Shown one piece after another: positions 16,724-26,308 of a stretch of 43,994 nucleotides of DNA. The stretch is from contig CAJTDS010000012.1 in NCBI GenBank assembly GCA_910575165.1, positions 37,898 through 81,891 of the forward strand, given 5' to 3'. How positions within the stretch are numbered: the first letter of the stretch is position 1; every line of letters starts with the position of its first letter. The translations under genes were made by a program, and so were the position numbers. This DNA is from Eggerthellaceae bacterium (lineage in GTDB: Bacteria > Actinomycetota > Coriobacteriia > Coriobacteriales > Eggerthellaceae). Below the pieces are notes generated by a model that made no database searches, had not been told where the DNA came from, and saw only the letters and a list, made by a program, of their open reading frames with translations.

Positions 16724-19700
16724 CTACGCGCCAGAGGCCGCCGCTTGGCGTTCTCGCAGCTGCTCTAGGTAGGCTTGGGCGTCGCCGGGGTCGTCGTCGA
16801 TGGACTCGTCTCCCAAGTCGACCTCGGTGGGCGTGCGGCGGTACAGCAGGTCGTAGAAGATGGGCACGATGTAGAGCGTCATGAACGTGGCGTAAACCAG
16901 ACCGCCCATGACCACCAGCGCCATGCCCCGCTGCATGGACGCGCCGATGTCCTGGCCAAACGCTAGCGGCACCATGGCCAAGATGGTGGTGAGTGCCGTC
17001 ATGAGGATGGGCCGCATACGGGTGCGCCCGGCCGCTTCCAAAGCATCGCGCTTCTCAAGGCCACCGCGCCGCAGCTGGTTCACGTAATCCACCAGCACGA
17101 TGCCGTTGTTCACCACGGTGCCCATGAGCACCGCGAATCCCATGAGCGACATCATGGTCAGCTGCTCGCCGGCCACCCACAGCGCCAGGAAACCGCCGGT
17201 GAAGGCAAGCGGAATGGTGAGGATCACGATGAAAGGCGACAGCAGGCTCTGGAACTGCGCCACCATCACCAGGTAGATGAGCGCAAAGCCGGCCACCAGC
17301 AACAGCATCATCTGCTCCATCATGGTGTTGATGTTCTCCAGCTCGCCGCCGAAGCTGAGCAGGTAGCCGTCGGGAATGTCCAGGGCATCCAGCTGCTTTT
17401 CCAGCTCGCGGGACAGCAGCGCGTTGTTGTAGCCGTCCTCCACCTCCGCCGTCACCGTGATGGTGTTGCGGGAGTTCTCGCGCACGATGGTGCTGGCGGC
17501 CACGCCCTCTTCCAGCGTGGCGAACTCGCCCAGCGCCACCTCGTGGGTCTCTCCCTGACCGTCGGTGATGGACACCTGGTAGTCCAGGATGTTCTCGCGG
17601 GTGAGCACCTGAGTCTCGTCCACGATAGTCACGCCGGCCTGGGCACCGTCCATCCAGATAGTGGCCGAAGCAGCCTCGTGGGACAGCGCATCGGCCAGGT
17701 TCTGGTACAGCTGCGCCACGGTCCAGCCTTCGCGGGTAAGCGCGTCCTCGTCGATGACCAGGCTCAATTCCGCTTCCGCATCTTCCATGCCGTTGCCGAT
17801 TTCGGTGTAGCCCTCCACACGGCCCACGGCTTCCATCACCTGCTCGCTCAGCCGCAGCAGCTCGTCGCGGTCGTCGCCGGTGATGGTCAGGCTCAAACCG
17901 CCGCCCGCCAGCGACTCCATGGACGAGTTCGACGAAGCCATGGTGGCTATCTCGCAGGGAAGGTCGCTCGTCTGCTCCACCAGCTGGTCCATGATGGCCA
18001 TCACCTGCGCGTCCGTGGTCACCGAATCGTCCACGCTGATGTAGAAGGCGAACATGTCGAACACTTCCTCGCCGGTGTCGGAAGCCGCCGACGATACCAT
18101 GGACAGCGTGGCCGTGCCGTCGATTCCCGACACAGACTCCACGCCCTCGATAGACTGCGCGATGCCCATCACCTGGTCGGCCAGGGCGAACGCCTCTTCC
18201 TTCGGCGTGTCCTCGGGCAGCGTCATGTTTGCTTCCACCGTTTTGCTGCTCATGGTGGGGATCATGGAGATGCCCATGTTCAGCACGCCAGCCACGGAAA
18301 CCACCACCAGCCCCACGGCCACCAGTACGGGCAGCACCTTATGGCGCAGGCAGAACTGCAGCGAGCGGCCGTAGGCGTCCTTCACCTTGCCGAACAGTCC
18401 CTCCTTGCGTTCCTTGTGGGAGCGGAACACGAACCGCGACAGCGCCGGCACCAGCGTGAGCGCCACCACCAGCGACGCCGTCAGCACATAGGTGAGCGTC
18501 ATGGCGAAGGGCATGAGCATCTGGTTGACCATGCCCGTGGTGAAGGCGATGGGCACGAACACGCACAACGTGGTGAGCGTGGACGCGATCACGGCGCCGG
18601 ATATCTGCTTGGCGCCCTGAACCGCCGCACGAGCCGGGGAGATGCCGCGGCCCCGCAGGCGGTAGATGTTCTCCAGCACCACCACGGAGTTGTCCACCAG
18701 CATGCCGATGCCCAAAGACAGGCCGCCCAGCGACATGACGTTCAGAGAAATGCCCGCGAAGTACATGACCAGCAGCGCCAGCAGCACCGAGAACGGAATA
18801 GACACCGCCACCAGCACCGTGGGCTTCCAGTCTCGCAGGAACAGCGCCAGCACCACCACGGCCAGCAGCGCGCCCAAAAGCAGCGACTGCAGCAGCGACG
18901 AAATGAACAGGTCGATGTAGGAGCCCTGGTCGCTCACCACCCGCAGGTTCAGCCCGGGGAATTCCTCCATGATGCCGGGAAGCGCGCGGTTCACCGCCGA
19001 GGACACCTCGTTGGTAGAGGCCGTGGATGCCTTGAATACCGAAAGCAGCACGCCCTCCTGGCCGTCGACCTTCATGAACGAGCTGCCGGCGTTGTCCACC
19101 ACGGTGATGTCGGCCACGTCGGAAAGGCGGATGTCGCCCACGTCGTCCAGGGAGAGCAGCAGCAGGCTCTCCAGCTGATCGACCGACGTTATGTTGTCGC
19201 CCACGTGCAAAAGCCACTGGTTGTCCTCGTCGGCGTTGCCCAGGTAGCCGGCCGGCATCGAGAAGTCCTGCGCCTTGATGAGCTGCGCCAGCGTGTTCTT
19301 GTCCACCAGCGCGTCCACGTTGGCCTGCTCGATGGCCTGCTCGCGAGCGTCCTCGTACTGCTCGCGCGCCTGGGCCAGCGATTCCTTGTTCGACTCGATG
19401 GTTGCCAGGGCGCTGGCCAGCTGGGCCTGGCCGCTGCCGAAGCCCGACGCCGCCGCGATGCTGCCCGCCTCCGCCTCGGCCAGCTGGCCCTGGTAGGTGG
19501 TCAGCTCGTCGGAGGCCTGCTGCAGCTGCGGGGCCAGCTCCTCGGCCTGACGCTGCACTTCGGCCAGCTGGTCCTGGATCGTCTGCGCCTCCTCGGCGAT
19601 GGCGGCCAGCTCGGCCTGGGCAGCCGCGGCCTCTTCCATCGACTGCGCGCCCTCAAGCTTCGCCTGGGCTTCGGCCGCTCGCTGACCTGCGGCTTCCAGG

Positions 19701-20551
19701 GCAGCGCCCAACGCCTCGCCCTGGGCCTGCAGCGCCTGCAGCTGCGCCCCCAGCGCCGTCACTTTGCTGGTGCTCGACGACACCGCCAGCGTCAGCCCCG
19801 ACACCGCCTGCCCCAGCTGATCGGTGGTCTCCTGCTGCGTGCCCTCCAGCTCTTCCTGCTGGGCCTTGATCTCGGCCTCGGCCTCGGCCAGCTTCTCCTC
19901 GCCTTCGTCGATGTCGCGCTTGGCGTCTTCCAGCTCGCTGTTCACGCTGGCCAGAATGCGGTTGTTCACGTCCTCGATCTTCGATTCGGAAAGGCGCACC
20001 TCGACCGTCTGCTCCACCGCGCCGGTCACCGACACGTCCGCCACGCCGTCGAGCCGCTGCAGCCGCGGCGCCAGATCGTCGGTAGCCATGGCCGACAGCT
20101 CGTAGATGTTCTTGCCGTCGTGGGTGGCCGAGATGTAGGAGTTCGCCATCATGTCCATGGAGATTTCCACGATGTTGGGCGCCCCTGCGGTCTCGGGCAG
20201 GACCGCCTGCACCTCGTTAAGCGCCGACGACACCTTCACCAGGGCAGAGTCCATGTTGGTGCCATCTTCGAACTCCAGGAACACCATGGCGTAGTTGCCC
20301 GCGCTCTGACTGGTGATGCCGGCCACGCCGCTTACCGTGGAAAGCGCGCTCTCCAGCGGCTCGGTCAGTTCGGTCTGCACCTTCTCCGCCGACGCACCCG
20401 GGTCGGTAGCGATAACCGCCAGGTAGGGAATGTCCATTTCAGGCAGCAGGTCGGTCTTCATCTTCGACAGCGACACGCCGCCCAGGATCAGGCACACGAT
20501 AACCGCCACCACCACTATATAGGGATGCTTCACGCTGAAACGACTGAGCAT
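16724..20551 (-). CDS. RND-family efflux permease with large coiled-coil insert
   Basis: A 1275-residue HAE1/AcrB-like transporter driven by proton flow. The start at ATG 20549-20551 gives MLSRFSVKHPYIVV, the usual RND N-terminus; the open frame extends nine codons further without improving it. The RND core is complete: two membrane halves, with GIGMLVDNSVVVLENIYR (the charged TM4 region) in the first and LMGTVVNNGIVLVDYVNQLR in the second. The first extracytoplasmic loop is enlarged by about 220 residues (roughly 205-430), rich in Ala/Glu/Gln heptads and predicted coiled coil. The C-terminus is acidic. No adaptor or outer-membrane channel gene is adjacent, as expected for a monoderm. Substrates are unknown. 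Confidence 0.93.
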   Translation of the reverse strand: MLSRFSVKHPYIVVVAVIVCLILGGVSLSKMKTDLLPEMDIPYLAVIATDPGASAEKVQTELTEPLESALSTVSGVAGITSQSAGNYAMVFLEFEDGTNMDSALVKVSSALNEVQAVLPETAGAPNIVEISMDMMANSYISATHDGKNIYELSAMATDDLAPRLQRLDGVADVSVTGAVEQTVEVRLSESKIEDVNNRILASVNSELEDAKRDIDEGEEKLAEAEAEIKAQQEELEGTQQETTDQLGQAVSGLTLAVSSSTSKVTALGAQLQALQAQGEALGAALEAAGQRAAEAQAKLEGAQSMEEAAAAQAELAAIAEEAQTIQDQLAEVQRQAEELAPQLQQASDELTTYQGQLAEAEAGSIAAASGFGSGQAQLASALATIESNKESLAQAREQYEDAREQAIEQANVDALVDKNTLAQLIKAQDFSMPAGYLGNADEDNQWLLHVGDNITSVDQLESLLLLSLDDVGDIRLSDVADITVVDNAGSSFMKVDGQEGVLLSVFKASTASTNEVSSAVNRALPGIMEEFPGLNLRVVSDQGSYIDLFISSLLQSLLLGALLAVVVLALFLRDWKPTVLVAVSIPFSVLLALLVMYFAGISLNVMSLGGLSLGIGMLVDNSVVVLENIYRLRGRGISPARAAVQGAKQISGAVIASTLTTLCVFVPIAFTTGMVNQMLMPFAMTLTYVLTASLVVALTLVPALSRFVFRSHKERKEGLFGKVKDAYGRSLQFCLRHKVLPVLVAVGLVVVSVAGVLNMGISMIPTMSSKTVEANMTLPEDTPKEEAFALADQVMGIAQSIEGVESVSGIDGTATLSMVSSAASDTGEEVFDMFAFYISVDDSVTTDAQVMAIMDQLVEQTSDLPCEIATMASSNSSMESLAGGGLSLTITGDDRDELLRLSEQVMEAVGRVEGYTEIGNGMEDAEAELSLVIDEDALTREGWTVAQLYQNLADALSHEAASATIWMDGAQAGVTIVDETQVLTRENILDYQVSITDGQGETHEVALGEFATLEEGVAASTIVRENSRNTITVTAEVEDGYNNALLSRELEKQLDALDIPDGYLLSFGGELENINTMMEQMMLLLVAGFALIYLVMVAQFQSLLSPFIVILTIPLAFTGGFLALWVAGEQLTMMSLMGFAVLMGTVVNNGIVLVDYVNQLRRGGLEKRDALEAAGRTRMRPILMTALTTILAMVPLAFGQDIGASMQRGMALVVMGGLVYATFMTLYIVPIFYDLLYRRTPTEVDLGDESIDDDPGDAQAYLEQLRERQAAASGA

Positions 20552-20929
20552 GGCGCCCGCTTTCCTCTGCACGCGCACACCGACCCCAGGCGCAACCGTT
20601 GCGCCCTCGATTCGCTATCCTGGGCTGAAACCGAAACCGGGACAGACGCCGAAGCTGGGAAAGTACGCGACCTTTTCTCTCTCGCAGCGATTGTATAGCA
20701 GACCAGTTTTATTAAGATAAGCTGAAGGAAAAAACCTCAAGCCCCACGATAGCAGCGCACTAGGCGAGCGGCCCTGCCCCTTTACCGCCCGTTCAGCCGT
20801 GCGGCGGTTTGCTCGTCGGGGATGAGCGCGGCAGCGCCACCTGCACCGACAATCCGTGGATGCGATTAGGAATCTCTTTGTAATGCCCAGTGAAGTCTCA
20901 TGGAAGTGCCTCGCCGGCGCCAAGCCAAT
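20552..20929. other. Spacer between the RND gene and tRNA-Leu
   Basis: No gene seen. On the minus strand TACAAT (20696-20691) preceded by an AT-rich stretch is a candidate -10 for the RND gene, giving a leader of about 130 bases. A GC hairpin (ACCGCC/GGCGGT) lies near 20784-20808. Confidence 0.35.
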
Positions 20930-20951
20930 AAAAAAGCCCTCCTGAGAGGGC
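20930..20951 (-). terminator. Terminator after tRNA-Leu
   Basis: GCCCTC and GAGGGC pair around a four-base loop (20951-20936) and are followed on the minus strand by a T-rich run, just downstream of the tRNA. Confidence 0.88.
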
Positions 20952-20962
20952 GATGTGGCAAG

Positions 20963-21049
20963 TGGTGCGGGCGAGAGGACTTGAACCTCCATGGGGTTGC
21001 CCCCATACGGACCTGAACCGTACGCGTCTGCCAATTCCGCCACGCCCGC
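20963..21049 (-). tRNA. tRNA-Leu (CAG)
   Basis: Acceptor GCGGGCG (21049-21043) pairs with CGCCCGC; discriminator A and an encoded CCA end at 20963. The anticodon loop TTCAGGT gives CAG. The long variable arm (TGGGGGCAACCCCA) and the T loop GTTCAAGTC are typical of a class II leucine tRNA. Confidence 0.96.
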
Positions 21050-21332
21050 AATCCGTTGCTCCCGAAGAAGCGATTTATTATGGTAACCTATTTCCCTTCG
21101 GTCCACAAGAGGAAATTTTGCGCGACTCCGAAATCGCTCGGCAACAGCCCAGGCGTCCCTTCCCCGCTGCCGTGCTTCGGGTAGAATCTCCCTGCCAGCT
21201 ACCACAAGCGCAGGTCGAACGGCGCAACAACAACGGGGCCGGGCAAGCAAGCAGCGAAAGCCCCGGCCATCCGCCCCGCAACCCAACGACAACAGCAGCC
21301 CCCCAGCGCGAGCAGCAACCGAGGAGCATCTT

Positions 21333-22520
21333 ACGACCAACCGCATCACATCCTTTCTGACCAGCCATGTCGTTCTTGTTGCGGCGGCTTTAGCTGCGCT
21401 TGCTTCCGCAGCCTTCGTCCCACCCGACGGCGCCTACCTCTCCTACGCTGATTGGCACACCATCGCCTGCCTGTTTTCCATGCTTGCCATCATCGGAGCA
21501 TTACGGCGGATGGGAGTCTTCGAGACCGTCGCCAGACTCGCCGTTCAGCAATTCTCGGGGAATCGCCTGCTCACGGCCGGGGCACTTGTGGGCGTCACTG
21601 CGTTGCTTTCCATGGTGGCCACCAACGACGTGGCGTTGCTCATGATGCTGCCCCTGGCCGCCGCAGTGCTGCTTCGCTCTCAGTGGGCGCGGCTCGTACC
21701 TGCGGTCTTTGTGCTGCAGGGGCTCGCAGCGAATCTCTGCGGCATGATCATCCCCTTCGGCAACCCCCAGAACCTTTACCTCTACTCTTACTACGATCTG
21801 CGCTTGGGGGAGTTCCTCTCGGCCATGGCGCTTCCTTTCGCAGTGTCGTGTCTGTTCATCGCCATGGCGACCGGTCTGCTGTGCCGCAGGGAGAAAGCTG
21901 GTGCCGCCAACAGCGATCTCGATGACGCGGCGCACGCCGAGAGCTCTCCCCGCACCCTCTCGATCGCCCCCGTAGCGTTTTCGTCCGTTCGGCTCGGCAT
22001 CTATAGTGCGCTGTTCCTGCTGGTTATCGCTGGCGTTTTCCGATTGGTTCCGACGGCGCTTATGACGGCCATCGTTCTGGCGTTCCTGCTCGCGATGGAC
22101 CGCACGGCCCTGCGACAAGTTGACTATCCCCTGCTCCTAACATTTCTCTGCTTCTTCGTGTTCGCAGGGAACATGGCTCGCATCCCCGCCGTGGTTCAGG
22201 GCATCGAGGGGCTTATGGCACAGAGCGGGCTGATGGCGTCGGCGCTTTTGTCCCAGGTCATCAGCAACGTTCCTGCTGCCGTGCTGCTCTCGCATTTCAC
22301 CGACGGATGGCAAGCGCTGCTCGTGGGTGTGAACATTGGCGGAGCGGGCACGCCGGTGGGGTCGCTGGCCAGTCTCATCGTGTTGCAGCAGTTCCTCACT
22401 CTGCGCCGCAGCCTGGGAGTCAAGCGTCGGCAAGAACTCAGCGTTAGCCGGTTCTGGAAGCTCTTCCTGGGGTTCAATCTAATCGCGCTGGCATTGCTGC
22501 TGACAGTTTGCTCCCTTTAG
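21333..22520 (+). CDS. SLC13/ArsB-type anion permease, start uncertain
   Basis: A membrane carrier of the citrate/arsenite/NhaD superfamily with about ten helices. Signature segments are MVATNDVALLMMLPLA and, in the second half, QVISNVPAAVLLSHFT with NIGGAGTPVGSLASL, the two helix-break motifs of the family. The first ATG in frame is 21480, but the frame upstream encodes a plausible first helix (HVVLVAAALAALASAAFV). GAGGAG at 21321 then sits six bases before an ACG codon at 21333, so the real start may be ACG (ATG mutated) and the conventional call at 21480 would remove a helix. It overlaps the convergent CPBP gene by 42 bases. Substrate unknown. Confidence 0.75.
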   Translation, partial: TTNRITSFLTSHVVLVAAALAALASAAFVPPDGAYLSYADWHTIACLFSMLAIIGALRRMGVFETVARLAVQQFSGNRLLTAGALVGVTALLSMVATNDVALLMMLPLAAAVLLRSQWARLVPAVFVLQGLAANLCGMIIPFGNPQNLYLYSYYDLRLGEFLSAMALPFAVSCLFIAMATGLLCRREKAGAANSDLDDAAHAESSPRTLSIAPVAFSSVRLGIYSALFLLVIAGVFRLVPTALMTAIVLAFLLAMDRTALRQVDYPLLLTFLCFFVFAGNMARIPAVVQGIEGLMAQSGLMASALLSQVISNVPAAVLLSHFTDGWQALLVGVNIGGAGTPVGSLASLIVLQQFLTLRRSLGVKRRQELSVSRFWKLFLGFNLIALALLLTVCSL

Positions 22521-23456
22521 CATCGGCAAAACGACGGCGCACAGCACTATCAGCAACAGCGCGCTCGCAACTACCACAGCCACGATACCAAGCGTTGGCG
22601 CTGCATAGGTGGGCACGAATCCGCCCGCCAGAAACGTCGGTCCGAACAGCAGCAGGTCGAACAGACCGTGGGCAATCGCCACCAACCAGAAACTGCCCGT
22701 TGCCATGAACAGCTCGGCCATCAAGAAGCCGAATGCAGCGGTTTGCACGAATCGAGCGACAGGCAGCACCGCTTCAAGGGGAACCGCACACCCAAACGAG
22801 CCGCCCGGTAGCGCCGGCGCCACGTGCATAAGGCCAAACAGCAAGGCCGATACCGCGGCCGCAACCCAAGGCCTTCGCGCAACTCGCGGCCCCGACTGCA
22901 TAAGGGCGCCTATGAGCAGCGGGCGGAAAAGAGCTTCCTCGTACACGCCTGTGAACAGGCACAACAGCAGCAGCGTCAGCACGCCGGCCACAGTGGCGCC
23001 CCCGTCACCCCAACGAAGGCAAAAGCCAGCACCCCCTGCAGGTAGGCCCACTTCGAAGACCATGGTGAACCATCCCGCTGCCACGCCCAATACCGCAAGC
23101 GTCATCAGCGCAACCGTTACGCGCCGGCTCGAACGCCGCATCGCGCCCCGGTTTTCCGCACCCGACGCGCTCTGCAAACAGCCCGAAGCACGCAACGATC
23201 CGCGAAGCGCAAACGCCACGGCTGCCAATCCCGCAACAGCCAACGCACCGTCCCTGGCCAAGGGCGCCAGATCGCCACCTTCAGCAGACAGCCCATCAGC
23301 CGCATCGGCAACAACGCCCACCGACCCCGGTTCGACCGCGAACGCGACCGACGAAAGCACAAGCAGAACCAGGAACGCCGCCAAACAACGGCGACCAGCG
23401 AAGTCGGCATCTTCCGCACGGCCCGCATCTCTCTGCCTTTGTTCGTGGTGCGCCAT
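22479..23456 (-). CDS. CPBP-family intramembrane metalloprotease
   Basis: A 325-residue membrane protein of the CAAX/Abi protease family. Motifs: EEALFR at 173-178 (catalytic Glu pair), FGLMH ending at His211, and AIAHGLFD with His263. Two N-terminal helices (~25-80) precede the protease core. The ATG at 23456 follows a GAGAGGGGG site; the open frame runs back to 23609 over low-complexity sequence. Related proteins process prenylated or bacteriocin-like peptides or give self-immunity, but no peptide gene is nearby. Role unknown. Confidence 0.85.
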   Translation of the reverse strand: MAHHEQRQRDAGRAEDADFAGRRCLAAFLVLLVLSSVAFAVEPGSVGVVADAADGLSAEGGDLAPLARDGALAVAGLAAVAFALRGSLRASGCLQSASGAENRGAMRRSSRRVTVALMTLAVLGVAAGWFTMVFEVGLPAGGAGFCLRWGDGGATVAGVLTLLLLCLFTGVYEEALFRPLLIGALMQSGPRVARRPWVAAAVSALLFGLMHVAPALPGGSFGCAVPLEAVLPVARFVQTAAFGFLMAELFMATGSFWLVAIAHGLFDLLLFGPTFLAGGFVPTYAAPTLGIVAVVVASALLLIVLCAVVLPMLKGANCQQQCQRD

Positions 23457-23616
23457 CTTCGCCCCCTCTCCGTTGCCGTTGCCCTCGCCGCCATCATCCG
23501 CCAACGCCACCGCCCACCCAGGGCGCCACGCTGCCGCGCCGCAAGCCCTTGATCTTCCCCACCATTGTAGAGCAACCGCACCCAAAACCGCCGGCGGCGT
23601 CCCGCGCAAAGACCAC

Positions 23617-23630
23617 TACAATAGACGCCA
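23617..23630 (+). promoter_or_regulatory. Candidate leaderless promoter of the TraX-like gene
   Basis: TACAAT at 23617-23622 ends seven bases before the ATG at 23630, and no ribosome site precedes the ATG. No clear -35 is seen. Confidence 0.45.
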
Positions 23631-24448
23631 TGCAAAGCAAGAATCACAACACCGCATGGAATCTCGAAAAGCCGCCGCTTCCTACCGAAAGCGACAGGCC
23701 GTCCACGCCCGCTTTCACCACCTCCAACCCCCACGGGCGGCTGGATTCCTTCGCGTTGAAGGTACTGGCCATCGTGGCCATGACCGCGAACCATGCCGCC
23801 TACATCTTCTACTTCCATCTGCCGGCAGAAGTGCTGGGGGTGTTCTTCACCGTGGGGGGACTCACCTTCCCCATCATGGCGTTTCTGCTGGTAGAGGGCT
23901 ACAACCACACCTCGGATTTCCGCCGGTACGCCACGCGGCTGCTCGTGTTCGCGCTGGTTTCAGAAGTGCCGTTCTACCTGTTCCTCGCCCAAGAGCTCAA
24001 CGTGCTGTTCACGCTGCTGCTGGGACTGATCGCACTCCGGCTCTACGACGATTGGGGCCCGGGCAGCGCAAAGTTCTGGCTGGTGTTCGTCGTCATCGTG
24101 TTCGCCAGCGATTTCTGCGACTGGGGCGTCATCGGGCCCATCATGGTTGTGATGATGCGCGCCATCCCCGACCGCCGCAAGCGCGTCGTCTTCCCCATTC
24201 TGCTGGTCATGGCTGCAATCGGCCTGCCGAACCTCATGTACGCCATCGCCGCCGCATCCACCATCGCGCTGCCCTTCGCGCTGTACGCGTTTCTGGGAAG
24301 CGGCGCCGACATCCCCTTGCTGCTGTCCTACAACGGCCAGCGCGGGCATTCGATGAAGTGGTTCTTCTACGCGTACTACCCCGCGCATATCGCAGTGTTG
24401 GGCCTGGTGAAAGGCCTGGCGTTCGGCGACTGGACCGTGGCCTTCTAA
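23630..24448 (+). CDS. TraX-family multipass membrane protein
   Basis: A 272-residue TraX-like protein (the family of the F-plasmid pilin acetylase, common outside conjugation in Gram-positives). A ~35-residue Pro-rich cytoplasmic head precedes the diagnostic LKVLAIVAMTANHAAYIF and about eight helices, ending in YAYYPAHIAVLGLVKGL. The ATG at 23630 is chosen because it directly follows a -10 hexamer; an in-frame start at 23549 adds a non-conserved stretch. No conjugation genes are near, so an acyl-transfer role on a cell-surface molecule is only a family-based guess. Confidence 0.85.
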   Translation: MQSKNHNTAWNLEKPPLPTESDRPSTPAFTTSNPHGRLDSFALKVLAIVAMTANHAAYIFYFHLPAEVLGVFFTVGGLTFPIMAFLLVEGYNHTSDFRRYATRLLVFALVSEVPFYLFLAQELNVLFTLLLGLIALRLYDDWGPGSAKFWLVFVVIVFASDFCDWGVIGPIMVVMMRAIPDRRKRVVFPILLVMAAIGLPNLMYAIAAASTIALPFALYAFLGSGADIPLLLSYNGQRGHSMKWFFYAYYPAHIAVLGLVKGLAFGDWTVAF

Positions 24449-24500
24449 CCTGTTGCCGCGACGCATTCTGGCCGCCAAATCGACCGCGGCCGATTGTCTC

Positions 24501-26177
24501 TTACTCCCAGTCGGCGCCCAACACTACCAGAAAGTCGCTGGTGAAGCCGTAGGTTCCGTCGTTCTTGAAGATAGCGTCGGCCCCGAAGCCCAGCGCCTCG
24601 GCCAGCTCCACGGCCGCTTCCTCCTGAGAGCTCGTGCCGTAGACCACCAGCGTCTGCGGGTAGTCGAAAGCATCGGCGTTATCGGTGTTCACGGTATAGC
24701 CCAGCGCCTTCACCCGCTCGGCCGCCACTTCGCCGGCTCCTGCGATGCCGTTGCCGTTGCGAATGGCCACTTCCCCATCGCGCCGATCGCTGCCGTCGGC
24801 GTTCTTGCTGGAATCGCGCCCGTCCAAATCACCTGTGCCCGCCGACGCCAGAATGGTGCCCGACACGCTGTCAACCACATCCTCTTCCGTAGGCGGCAAG
24901 CCAGCATCCACGCGCCGCATCATCTCCTGCCACGCCTCCTGGTCGGTAATCTCGTACCAGATGTCGTCGATGTAAGCCGACTCGGTAGGCTCCATAGCCG
25001 TGTAGATGTCGCTGCCGGCATCCAGACCGTGCAGCGCCTGGGCCAGGCCGATGATGTCGGTCACGGACAGGTCGGTGCTCACGTAGTCGGCCATGGACTG
25101 CACCGTGCTCGCGATGGTGCCCACGTCGCTGGACAGCAGTTTCTTCGCAATGGCCGACAGCACCAGGCGCTGGTTGGCCGCACGGTAGGAATCGCCGTCG
25201 CCCCAGTCGTCGTAAGCGTGGCGGCTGCGGCACAGGATGAGCGCCTGCTCGCCGCTGAGCGTCTGCAGCCCGCGTTCGAGCGAGCCGCCCGCCTCCCAGT
25301 CATCGATAGCCATGGGCACGTCCACTTCGATGCCGCCCAGCGCGTCCACCACGCTGCGGAACCCGTCGAAGTCAATCTCCGCATAATGCGAAATAGGTAC
25401 GCCCGCCATCTTCGACACCGTTTCCACGCTGAGGGCAGGACCGCCCAGCGCATGGGCGGCGTTGAGCTTCTGCTGACCGTATTCTCCCATGTCAACCATG
25501 GAATCGCGATGAATGGAAACCAGCGTGACCTTCTTGTTGGGCGCGTCGATGCGAGCAAGCATGATGCTGTCGCTGCGGAACGACTCGCCGTAGTCGCCCC
25601 CTTCGGCACGGTCAGCGGAACGGTCGGTGCCCATGAGCAGCACGTAGAACGGCTCCTTGGCCATGTCGGTATGCACGAGCGCAGCGCGAAGATTGTCGTC
25701 GATGCCGGCACCCAGCTTCCCCACCAGGTTGCCCGCATAGCCCACGGCCCCTACCACCAGCACTGCCAGCACCGCCGCCACCGCACCCATCGCGATGCGC
25801 TTGCGTTGGCGTTTCTTGCGCATGACCTGCATCTTCGTCTCATAGCGGTCGCGAGAGAGCCGGCGCGCCGTAGTTCCCGACCCGCTGCCGGACCCGCTGC
25901 GCGACGAGCCATGGGAGCGAGGCGCCGTCTGCGGCTCGAAGGGGTCGCAAGCGGCTTCGGCCCTACGGGAGCTGCGGGCGGAAGCGCGCGGTTGGAAGGG
26001 GTCACGCTGTTCGGAATAATCGGCAGCATCGTAGAAGCCAGAAGGCTCGAAGGCGGCATCGTAGGCGCCGTAGGAGTCATAGGGGGCGTCGAAAGAATCG
26101 CGCGCAGACCGTCCGGAGCAGCCGGACGCGGCGCGAGACGTGGACCTGCTGCGATTGTGAGTGTGTTTAAAGTCCAT
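24501..26177 (-). CDS. LytR-CpsA-Psr family cell-wall glycopolymer ligase
   Basis: A 558-residue LCP protein that links lipid-carried anionic glycopolymers to peptidoglycan at the outer membrane face. A disordered, Ser/Arg-rich cytoplasmic head (1-127) precedes one membrane helix at ~128-150. The LCP domain starts near 175 (FYVLLMGTDRSADRAE) and carries the conserved RSDSIMLARID, SIHRDS and LNAAHALGG segments, with catalytic-pocket Asp/Arg residues among them. From about 465 a LytR_C domain follows (VAIRNGNGIAGAGEVAAERV). It stands alone, next to the AarF gene on the same strand. Confidence 0.94.
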   Translation of the reverse strand: MDFKHTHNRSRSTSRAASGCSGRSARDSFDAPYDSYGAYDAAFEPSGFYDAADYSEQRDPFQPRASARSSRRAEAACDPFEPQTAPRSHGSSRSGSGSGSGTTARRLSRDRYETKMQVMRKKRQRKRIAMGAVAAVLAVLVVGAVGYAGNLVGKLGAGIDDNLRAALVHTDMAKEPFYVLLMGTDRSADRAEGGDYGESFRSDSIMLARIDAPNKKVTLVSIHRDSMVDMGEYGQQKLNAAHALGGPALSVETVSKMAGVPISHYAEIDFDGFRSVVDALGGIEVDVPMAIDDWEAGGSLERGLQTLSGEQALILCRSRHAYDDWGDGDSYRAANQRLVLSAIAKKLLSSDVGTIASTVQSMADYVSTDLSVTDIIGLAQALHGLDAGSDIYTAMEPTESAYIDDIWYEITDQEAWQEMMRRVDAGLPPTEEDVVDSVSGTILASAGTGDLDGRDSSKNADGSDRRDGEVAIRNGNGIAGAGEVAAERVKALGYTVNTDNADAFDYPQTLVVYGTSSQEEAAVELAEALGFGADAIFKNDGTYGFTSDFLVVLGADWE

Positions 26178-26308
26178 GAAGCCATTTTGCCGTGGCTTCT
26201 TCCCGCACGCAAGCTACCCCCGCCGAACACAAGAAATGCCAAGAATTTCGAAAGAAGCGAAGGACGCCGGCAGTCATCTGGCAGCTGCAAGCCGGCGCCC
26301 ACACGGGG

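Noticed and set aside
17543-20698. 1051-codon plus-strand frame opposite the RND gene
   Set aside because: His/Arg/Gln/Leu-rich antisense translation of GC-rich coding sequence; the minus strand encodes a full RND protein.
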